Below, in pieces: positions 1-5,458 of a stretch of DNA of 6,406 nt (the first letter of the stretch is position 1; the number at the start of each line of letters is the position of its first letter). The notes beneath the pieces were generated by a model. It made no database searches, was not told the origin of the DNA, and was given only the letters and a program-made list of their open reading frames with translations. The DNA is from Desulfobulbaceae bacterium. GTDB taxonomy: Bacteria > Desulfobacterota > Desulfobulbia > Desulfobulbales > SURF-16. Location: contig JANTGB010000135.1 of the NCBI GenBank assembly GCA_024763115.1, positions 1 through 6,406 of the forward strand, written 5' to 3'. The translations under genes were made by a program, and so were the position numbers.

Positions 1-2
1 CC

Positions 3-35
3 GACCTGATCACGAAAATCTACGGCACCCTGTAA
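3..35 (+). CDS. C-terminal end of an upstream gene (partial)
   Basis: An open frame entering from the left edge reads DLITKIYGTL and stops at TAA (33-35). Most of its codons end in C or G (GAC CTG ATC ACG .. ATC TAC GGC ACC CTG), like the well-supported genes downstream. The competing +1-shifted frame (to TAG at 56-58) has much less coding-like codons. Ten residues are too few to name a family. In DUF5989-containing clusters the preceding gene is often a carbamoyltransferase or an SxtJ-like protein, but these residues do not show that. The direction agrees with the rest of the cluster. Confidence 0.5.
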   Translation, partial: DLITKIYGTL

Positions 36-50
36 CCAGTTACAATTACA

Positions 51-79
51 GGGGTTAGCGAAGTTATAGCGCTTACCCC
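51..79 (+). repeat. Imperfect inverted repeat / RNA hairpin in the leader of the DUF5989 gene
   Basis: GGGGTTAGCG (51-60) can pair with CGCTTACCCC (70-79) in 9 of 10 positions, with one internal T-T mismatch (56/74), around a 9-nt loop AAGTTATAG. It lies 15 nt after the upstream stop codon and 55 nt before the next ATG. No T-run follows the right arm (ATGAGTAGTTA follows), so it is not a canonical intrinsic terminator. It could be an mRNA 3'-end stabiliser, an attenuator-like element, a pause site or a protein operator. The structure is seen directly; its role is unknown. Confidence 0.5.
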
Positions 80-101
80 ATGAGTAGTTACATTTTATGA
101 T
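73..101 (+). promoter_or_regulatory. Weak candidate sigma70-type promoter
   Basis: TATGAT (96-101) matches the -10 consensus at five of six bases. TTACCC (73-78) lies exactly 17 nt upstream but matches the -35 consensus at only three bases. Transcription would begin near 107-110, leaving a short leader of roughly 25 nt before the ATG at 135. The -35 overlaps the right arm of the hairpin at 51-79. AT-rich intergenic DNA often yields such matches by chance, and the cluster could instead be read through from upstream. Confidence 0.22.
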
Positions 102-134
102 TATTTAACGAGGTCTGTATTAACAGAGAAAATA

Positions 135-293
135 ATGTCCAAGGCATCAACAATATTTGAAATGATCGGCTTTATCAAGAAGAGGAAAAAATGGCTGCTG
201 GCCCCGGTCATTATTTTTCTGATCTTGATGGGTGTTCTTATCGTCCTGACTGAAGGATCGGCGCTGGCACCGTTTATTTATACGCTTTTTTAA
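135..293 (+). CDS. DUF5989 (SxtK-like) small single-pass membrane protein
   Basis: A 52-residue protein starts MSKASTIFEMIGFIKKRKKW and ends EGSALAPFIYTLF, followed by TAA. It has a short N-terminal amphipathic stretch, a basic patch (KKRKKW, residues 15-20), one hydrophobic segment at about 21-39, and a conserved-looking tail. I recognise this layout, the FIKKRKKWLLAP block and the GSALAPFIYTLF ending from the DUF5989 family. That family includes SxtK of saxitoxin operons and occurs near carbamoyltransferases and SGNH hydrolases in polysaccharide clusters. Its molecular function is unknown; a scaffold or partner for a membrane enzyme is inference. By the positive-inside rule the N-terminus should be cytoplasmic. 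The start is ATG 135, preceded by a weak AGAGAA (125-130). An internal ATG at 162 would remove the first nine residues. It ends 7 nt before the SGNH gene. Confidence 0.85.
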   Translation: MSKASTIFEMIGFIKKRKKWLLAPVIIFLILMGVLIVLTEGSALAPFIYTLF

Positions 294-300
294 ACTTTTA

Positions 301-1329
301 ATGAAATTAAGTAAAAAAATACTTTTTCTTATCTACCTGCTGGTCGTCCCTCTTGTTCTTCTGGAGATTGCCGTCCGGATATGGGGCTATTCCGATCATT
401 ATATATATGACCCGATATATATGCCCTTTGCCGAATCGGCAGATATCCCCTATGTCCAGAAGCCTGATTTACAGAATGCGCGGGCCCGGGGCCTGGCGGT
501 GATCAACACGGATAGTCTCGGTCTGCGGGCAACAGGAGCCGGGGCCGAATATGGCCCGAAACAGGCTGACGAATTCAGGATAGCGGTTACCGGCGATTCC
601 GTTACCTTCGGCGAAGGGGTGTCCCGTACTGAAGATACCTACCCTGAAGTTTTAGGCCGTCTTTTGAACCGAAGACAGGATAAAAAGCAAGTTATGGTTT
701 TCAATTACGGGGTATCGGCCAACAGTGTGCAGCAGATGGCGGCAACGCTCTCCTGCCGGATGATGGAGGTGGCGCCTGATCTGGTTATCATGGCCATTGT
801 CCCGGAAGATTTTGATCTCTCCCGCACCGGTACGGTTGACAAGTGGGGTTTTACCGTGCATTCAGACGGCGTCGGTTTAGTTGCCGGGGATTCCCTGGTT
901 AAGCGGTTATTGCGCAAGGCGCATTTGACCTATCTGCTGCGTGATATCATATATCGCTATAAAATCAGCAGGGAGCCGGGCGGCAAAGAAAAATTACAGC
1001 CTGGACAGCCCATTGATATTCCACTGGAATCCTATCAGTTTGTCAGCCGGTTTTTCCAGACTGCCGAAGTGCTTAAGGTTCGCGCCCTGCTGCTTATTCT
1101 GCCCCCTATCAGCCATACCTTCAAACAAGATTTTTTTGCCGATCTTGACAGGGACGGAATTCCTTATCTGGATTTGAGTGGGGTAATCAAACAATTTTCT
1201 CCCGAACAATATCGGGCCGGCCGTTTTGACGGACATCCGTCAGCCCTGGTTCATGAACGAATCGCCGAAATAACGGCCCAATATATTTTATCATCCATCC
1301 TGACCCCCGGGGCTGAAAAGAAATTATGA
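301..1329 (+). CDS. Membrane-anchored SGNH/GDSL hydrolase-fold protein
   Basis: A 342-residue protein has an N-terminal hydrophobic anchor (about residues 7-27, after KLSKK), so the catalytic domain is probably periplasmic. SGNH landmarks follow in order. Block I is TGDSVTFGEGV with nucleophile S100. Block II is NYGVSANS with G137. The block III region is VPEDF (167-171), where the usual Asn appears to be Glu169. Block V is FDGHPSALVHERIAE, with D310 and H312 as the likely acid/base pair. Family members act as esterases, sugar O-deacetylases or O-acyl transferases; next to Wzx/Wzy genes a role in acyl modification of an exported glycan is likely but not shown. No MBOAT-type acyltransferase partner is visible here. 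The start ATG 301 has no clear ribosome binding site (AAACTTTTA precedes it), so initiation probably depends on coupling to the upstream gene, which stops 7 nt before. The 3' end overlaps the next gene by 4 nt (ATGA). Exact substrate is unknown. Confidence 0.88.
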   Translation: MKLSKKILFLIYLLVVPLVLLEIAVRIWGYSDHYIYDPIYMPFAESADIPYVQKPDLQNARARGLAVINTDSLGLRATGAGAEYGPKQADEFRIAVTGDSVTFGEGVSRTEDTYPEVLGRLLNRRQDKKQVMVFNYGVSANSVQQMAATLSCRMMEVAPDLVIMAIVPEDFDLSRTGTVDKWGFTVHSDGVGLVAGDSLVKRLLRKAHLTYLLRDIIYRYKISREPGGKEKLQPGQPIDIPLESYQFVSRFFQTAEVLKVRALLLILPPISHTFKQDFFADLDRDGIPYLDLSGVIKQFSPEQYRAGRFDGHPSALVHERIAEITAQYILSSILTPGAEKKL

Positions 1330-2780
1330 ATATAGTTTGCGTTTACTCTTTAACAACTTATTCCTTGAAAAAAGAATTATATTCTCCGGGAGATATCCCT
1401 TTTGGAATTTCATATATAGCCACTATTCTCAAGCAGGCCGGCCACAACGTCAAGCTCATTGTCATCACGCCGACAACTCCCCTGCATCAGGAATTACAGG
1501 CCCTGATTAAAGATTTTCAGCCTGATCTCTTTTGTCTCACAGCCGTATCCACTCAGATTCCCATCATTAAAAAGGTTGGTGAGACTATCAGGCGGATTGA
1601 TGACCGGGGCTTTATTATTCTCGGCGGGGCTCATCCCACTTTGAATCCTAAAGAGGTTATTTCTTATAATTTTGTTGACGCGGTTTGTATAGGCGAAGGA
1701 GAAAAAGCAATAATTGAACTGACCCGACAGCTTGAAGCAGGCAGCGTTCCGGCGGAAATTCCCAATCTGTGGATTAAAAATCACCAAACCGGCATGATAG
1801 AAGAAAATTCACGCCTGCCTTTTTTTACTGATCTTGACAGTCTGCCTTTTATTGATCGGGAAATGTGGGAGCCGTTTATATCCAATAAAAAGAATGTTCT
1901 GTATACGGTTCTGGCCGGACGAGGCTGTCCCAACAGATGCACCTATTGTTCAAATCATGCCCTGGCCCGGATTACCAATGGACGTTATGTCAGGTTTCGT
2001 TCACCGGAAAATATTATCGAGGAAATTAAAGCGCTTATTGCCCGTGACTCTAATGTGGAAACCATATTTCTGGAAACGGAAACTCTGGGCGCCAATCTCA
2101 AGTATACCTATCAGCTCCTGGAAGAGCTTACTGCCTTTAACAACAGCCTGCCAAAGCCGCTTAAGTTCGGCACCAATCTGGCTTTAAACAGGCAGATAAA
2201 GAATAATCGGCGGTTGTTGCAGACATTTAAAGATGCCAACCTGGATTTTTTCAGAATAGGACTTGAGTCCGGGTCGGAAAAAGTTCGGCGTGAGGTGTTA
2301 AGACGGCCTAAATATTACAATGAGGATTTGATTGAGTTTTGTCGTCTTGCCAGGGAGTTAGGGGTGAAATATACAATTAATCTTCTCATCGGCCTGCCTG
2401 GCGAGACCTGTGCGGATTTTCAGGAAACTGTTGAGGTCACCCGTAAATGCCGGCCTACCTATGGCGTGTCGGTCAATATATTCTTCCCTTATCCCGGTAC
2501 CAGGCTTTTTGAGGTCTGCAAGGAGCGGAATTTATTGAGTTCCGAATTTCATACAGCTGTTTCGGAAAGAACCGGCACTGTGCTTAACCTGCCGGGTTTT
2601 TCTCCCTGGCAGATAAAAAAAGAGTTTATCCTTTTTTATTATAAAGTTCATAAAGGTTATAAGCCATGGTCGGATATTGCTGCCAAAACAGCACGTTATG
2701 CCATTGATGCCTTTCCTCCGCTAAAACGCTTTCTCTCAAAAACCGTTCATGCTTTCAGCAAAATATCGCTAAAGGGGTGA
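1326..2780 (+). CDS. B12-binding-domain radical SAM protein
   Basis: A 484-residue cytoplasmic protein. Residues 1 to about 140 form a cobalamin-binding-type Rossmann domain, with the family signatures FGISYIATILKQAGH (26-40), ILGGAHPTLNPKEVI (98-112) and IGEGE (122-126). The DxHxxG cobalamin-ligating motif is absent, as in many members of this class. The radical SAM domain begins near 191: GRGCPNRCTYC supplies the CxxxCxxC cluster ligands C201, C205 and C208. IGLESGSE (311-318) and IGLPGET (355-361) match later strands of the barrel. A further region of about 80 residues (400-484) follows. Such enzymes bind a 4Fe-4S cluster and S-adenosylmethionine and perform radical methylation, cyclisation or rearrangement; the substrate cannot be read from sequence. 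Context suggests modification of a sugar, lipid carrier or other precursor of the glycan. The start ATG 1326 overlaps the upstream stop by 4 nt, with GAAAAG just upstream as a weak ribosome site. Confidence 0.93.
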   Translation: MNIVCVYSLTTYSLKKELYSPGDIPFGISYIATILKQAGHNVKLIVITPTTPLHQELQALIKDFQPDLFCLTAVSTQIPIIKKVGETIRRIDDRGFIILGGAHPTLNPKEVISYNFVDAVCIGEGEKAIIELTRQLEAGSVPAEIPNLWIKNHQTGMIEENSRLPFFTDLDSLPFIDREMWEPFISNKKNVLYTVLAGRGCPNRCTYCSNHALARITNGRYVRFRSPENIIEEIKALIARDSNVETIFLETETLGANLKYTYQLLEELTAFNNSLPKPLKFGTNLALNRQIKNNRRLLQTFKDANLDFFRIGLESGSEKVRREVLRRPKYYNEDLIEFCRLARELGVKYTINLLIGLPGETCADFQETVEVTRKCRPTYGVSVNIFFPYPGTRLFEVCKERNLLSSEFHTAVSERTGTVLNLPGFSPWQIKKEFILFYYKVHKGYKPWSDIAAKTARYAIDAFPPLKRFLSKTVHAFSKISLKG

Positions 2781-2786
2781 TTCTTG
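2774..2786 (+). promoter_or_regulatory. Strong Shine-Dalgarno setting a TTG start
   Basis: GGGGTGAT (2774-2781) closely matches the 16S-complementary sequence (GGAGGTGAT). Its GGGG core lies six bases before TTG 2784-2786. It overlaps the stop codon of the radical SAM gene (2778-2780). No ATG, GTG or other TTG occurs in the frame before the first membrane helix of the flippase, so this site decides the start. Confidence 0.7.
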
Positions 2787-4163
2787 ACAGGTCTGGAAAG
2801 GACAGAGGATAGAGGAAACAACCGTATTTCCTCGGATGCGGAAAAGGACGGGCAACCATCCAGCCCTGAAAAATGGTATAATCAGGGCCGAATTCCGCCG
2901 GCTGGGGCCATATCGTATAATTCTCTGCTTTCCCTTGCCGACCAGGTTGTTGCCAGCGCTACTAATTTTTTAACCGGGATTATCATCGCCAGGGTATGCA
3001 TTAAGGAAGAGTTGGGTATTTACATGCTTGGTTTCAGTATTATGGTTTTTGTTCTTGACCTGCAGACTTCTTTTATTTCAGCTCCCTATATGGTCTATTC
3101 CCAGCGTTTGCACGGCCGGGAGCATGCCGTATACATGGGCAGCTCCTTTACTCAGCAACTGGCCCTTGCCCTCCTGGTGGTTCTGTCCTTATCCGTGGGC
3201 ATGGTTTTCGTTGCCGGAGGTTTCGGTTCTGTTGAACTGGGCGCGGCAATGAAGGCCCTGGAGCTGGTGATTTGCTTTATGATGTTGCGGGAGTTTGTCA
3301 GGCGTATTCTGTTTGCCGGTTTTGCCATGCGGACTGCCTTTACTGTTGACTGCATGGTCGCTGTTTTTCAGCTGGGCGGCCTGGTCGCGCTTGCCCGGCT
3401 TGGCCTGTTATCCGCCCGCACCGCATTTTACTGTATTGGATTCTCCTGTGGAATTACGACCCTGGGCTGGCTGATTTTTTATCGTCGTTCATATTCGTTT
3501 AAGCTGAAGCAATTATGGCCTGATTTTAAAAATAATCTGTCTTTCGGCAAATGGATCCTGGCAAGCAGCCTGCTATGGGCCGTAAGTATGACGATTTATC
3601 CCTGGCTGCTTGCCTGGTTTCACGGAACTGCGGCAACAGGAGTATGGGCGGCCTGCTGGGGAATAACCGCTATTGCCAATCCATTATTACTCGGTATTCA
3701 GAATTTTCTCGGGCCGAAAATTGTCCAGTCTTATACCCGGGGGGGAGCAGCAGCTTTGCGCAGTTTTGTCGTGCGGGTCAGCGTGATTTATTTTTTTATT
3801 ATTGCTCCGCCGGCTTTAATCCTGTTTATTTTCGGGGGTAGACTTGTTGTCATGTTTTACGGCAGTCAGTATGTCGGTAATGATCATGTCATCGCAATTC
3901 TTGCTGTTAATCTTCTGGTGATGGCGGCATCATTTACCATGTCGCGGGCCCTCTTGGCCATGGAGGAGGCCAGGGCTTATTTTATGGCAAATATTGTTCC
4001 CCTTATTCTCATCCTTACCATCGGCGTGCTGCTGGTAAAGCGGTTTGGGCCGGCTGGGGTTGCCTGGGGATTTCTGCTGGGCACAGGAACTACTGCAGCG
4101 ACAATGTTCTGGCTATTTGCCGTACTTATTAAAAGGTCTGTTTCTGAAAAAGAGGTAATATGA
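2784..4163 (+). CDS. Wzx-like polysaccharide flippase (MOP superfamily)
   Basis: A 459-residue, very hydrophobic inner-membrane protein with about 12 predicted helices (roughly residues 46-72, 77-103, 122-146, 152-180, 185-207, 209-232, 257-277, 283-307, 327-353, 368-390, 397-420, 425-450). The first helix region (SLADQVVASATNFLTGIIIAR) and the repeated six-helix halves fit the oligosaccharide flippase branch of the MOP exporters. Members move undecaprenyl-linked repeat units to the periplasmic face. The order flippase, then Wzy-like ligase/polymerase, then glycosyltransferase supports the call. The protein begins with an unusual hydrophilic, charged tail of about 43 residues before helix 1. 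The TTG start is 3 nt after the preceding stop and is supported by a good Shine-Dalgarno. The 3' end overlaps the next gene by ATGA. Individual flippases are poorly conserved, so substrate cannot be predicted; a general polysaccharide transporter is the fallback call. Confidence 0.88.
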   Translation: MTGLERTEDRGNNRISSDAEKDGQPSSPEKWYNQGRIPPAGAISYNSLLSLADQVVASATNFLTGIIIARVCIKEELGIYMLGFSIMVFVLDLQTSFISAPYMVYSQRLHGREHAVYMGSSFTQQLALALLVVLSLSVGMVFVAGGFGSVELGAAMKALELVICFMMLREFVRRILFAGFAMRTAFTVDCMVAVFQLGGLVALARLGLLSARTAFYCIGFSCGITTLGWLIFYRRSYSFKLKQLWPDFKNNLSFGKWILASSLLWAVSMTIYPWLLAWFHGTAATGVWAACWGITAIANPLLLGIQNFLGPKIVQSYTRGGAAALRSFVVRVSVIYFFIIAPPALILFIFGGRLVVMFYGSQYVGNDHVIAILAVNLLVMAASFTMSRALLAMEEARAYFMANIVPLILILTIGVLLVKRFGPAGVAWGFLLGTGTTAATMFWLFAVLIKRSVSEKEVI

Positions 4164-5458
4164 ATAAACGACCGTCATATTCCGAGAACAGGCAGTTTCC
4201 CTGGCTTACCTGTCTGTTTCTGTTGCTCATTTTTATCCTGGTGACTCCATTTGATTTTAACTGGCCCGCCACAGTTAAACTCCGGCAGAATATCATAGGC
4301 ACCCAGGAAGCCATTGCCAGAATGAAGCATGGCAATCTGGAAAGGCAGATCGGCATGTTAATGCTGGGAATATTTGCCTTGTTTTCCCTGGCTAAAAGCA
4401 AAAACCGTTACCGGATTAACGGGACGCTCGGCTGGTTACTTGTCTTCTATTTAATCTGGGTCATGTTTAGTCTGGCCTGGACCATTGATATGACTTTTAC
4501 CCTGCATAGGGTAATTACGGTGGCCATCCTCTGGTTCGGGGCCATTGCCGTGGCCGGTCGCTATTCATTTAAACAACTGGCTGCAATTGCGCTTTTTGTT
4601 TGCGGCACCACGCTTGCCCTTGCTTTTTTTAATGAGTTACGACTTCATACTATTGATATATCAAATCCCTTATGGCGATTTTCCGGGGTGTTTCATACTG
4701 TTGCCATGGGCTGGAATTGCGGCCTGCTGGGGCTTGCGGCCCTTTATCTTGTCACTGATGAAAAAAGAAAGATGTATAAATACTTTTTATGGTTTGTGCT
4801 TGTTGTTTCACTTGTTTTCCTGTTGCTGACCAAGAGCCGGATGGCTGTTGCCGCCGCTCTGCTCAGTATGGGCCTGTACTTGTTCAGGGTTGTTTCAGCC
4901 CGTGATAAACTGGCTTTTGTGCTTACGGGAACGATTGTTGTTTGTCTGGGTTATCTTGTTTTTGGCGACCTGCTGCTGCATTATGGTGTGGAGGCTTCCA
5001 CCCTTGGCCGCGGCAGGGCTGCAAAGGAATCAGTAACCAGCCTGACCGGTCGTATACCATTATGGCTTGAATGCTTTAAATGGCTTGAGGAAAGACCATT
5101 GCAGGGATATGGTTTTAATTCCTTTGTCAGCCCTGAAAATATTACTCTTATTGCCCGTCATATCGGCTGGATTCCCAATTCGATTCATTCCGGCTATATA
5201 GACGCGCTCATGGGGCTGGGCTTTATCGGGGCAGGTTCCCTGATCACCTTTTTGGTCTTGTCGCTGAAAAAAGCATATGATTTATCTCAGCATATCCCGG
5301 CTTATATTTTTGTGTGTTCGGTTCTTGTCTGGCTTTACTATAATCTCTTTCTTGAAGCAAATTTGATTACCAGGCCGATGTTCATGACTTTCTTTTGTAT
5401 GATCATTCTGGCCAGACTGGCTTTTCTGCCGGAAAAAGAGTGGGAACCAGATGGCTGA
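4160..5458 (+). CDS. O-antigen ligase / Wzy polymerase family membrane protein
   Basis: A 432-residue protein with about eleven hydrophobic segments and a large loop between about 275 and 345, which is expected in the periplasm. The family signature is clear: LTKSR (223-227) precedes a helix, then TGRIPLW (R298), then ERPLQGYGFNSF (GYG 316-318), then IHSGYIDALMGLGFIG with H343. These correspond to the conserved Arg, PLxGyGxxxF and HNxyL..lxe.GliG elements of the PF04932 ligase/polymerase family. Length is usual for the family. Such proteins join lipid-linked glycan units in the periplasm, either repeat-to-repeat (Wzy) or to an acceptor such as lipid A core (WaaL); sequence alone does not separate the two. 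Beside a flippase gene, Wzy is favoured. AGAGG (4151-4155) lies four bases before ATG 4160. The start overlaps the flippase stop by 4 nt, and the end overlaps the glycosyltransferase gene by 8 nt. Confidence 0.9.
   Translation: MNKRPSYSENRQFPWLTCLFLLLIFILVTPFDFNWPATVKLRQNIIGTQEAIARMKHGNLERQIGMLMLGIFALFSLAKSKNRYRINGTLGWLLVFYLIWVMFSLAWTIDMTFTLHRVITVAILWFGAIAVAGRYSFKQLAAIALFVCGTTLALAFFNELRLHTIDISNPLWRFSGVFHTVAMGWNCGLLGLAALYLVTDEKRKMYKYFLWFVLVVSLVFLLLTKSRMAVAAALLSMGLYLFRVVSARDKLAFVLTGTIVVCLGYLVFGDLLLHYGVEASTLGRGRAAKESVTSLTGRIPLWLECFKWLEERPLQGYGFNSFVSPENITLIARHIGWIPNSIHSGYIDALMGLGFIGAGSLITFLVLSLKKAYDLSQHIPAYIFVCSVLVWLYYNLFLEANLITRPMFMTFFCMIILARLAFLPEKEWEPDG

Noticed and set aside
2..58. Alternative reading frame for the upstream partial gene, stopping at TAG 56-58
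   Set aside because: Its codons (CGA CCT GAT CAC, CTA) are unlike those of the cluster, whereas the frame ending at 35 has typical C/G-ending codons. It would also run into the hairpin's left arm.
51..79. Intrinsic (Rho-independent) terminator after the upstream gene
   Set aside because: The stem is strong, but the bases after it are ATGAGTAGTTA with no T-run, so the canonical terminator pattern is not met.
401..423. Repeated ATATATATG-like AT-rich motif
   Set aside because: It lies inside the SGNH gene and simply encodes YIYDP and IYM. Tyr and Ile codons explain it, and no third copy is seen.
1494..1787. Open frame of 97 codons on the minus strand
   Set aside because: It is antisense to the B12-binding domain of the radical SAM gene, its translation matches no recognisable family, and the sense frame is clearly the conserved one.
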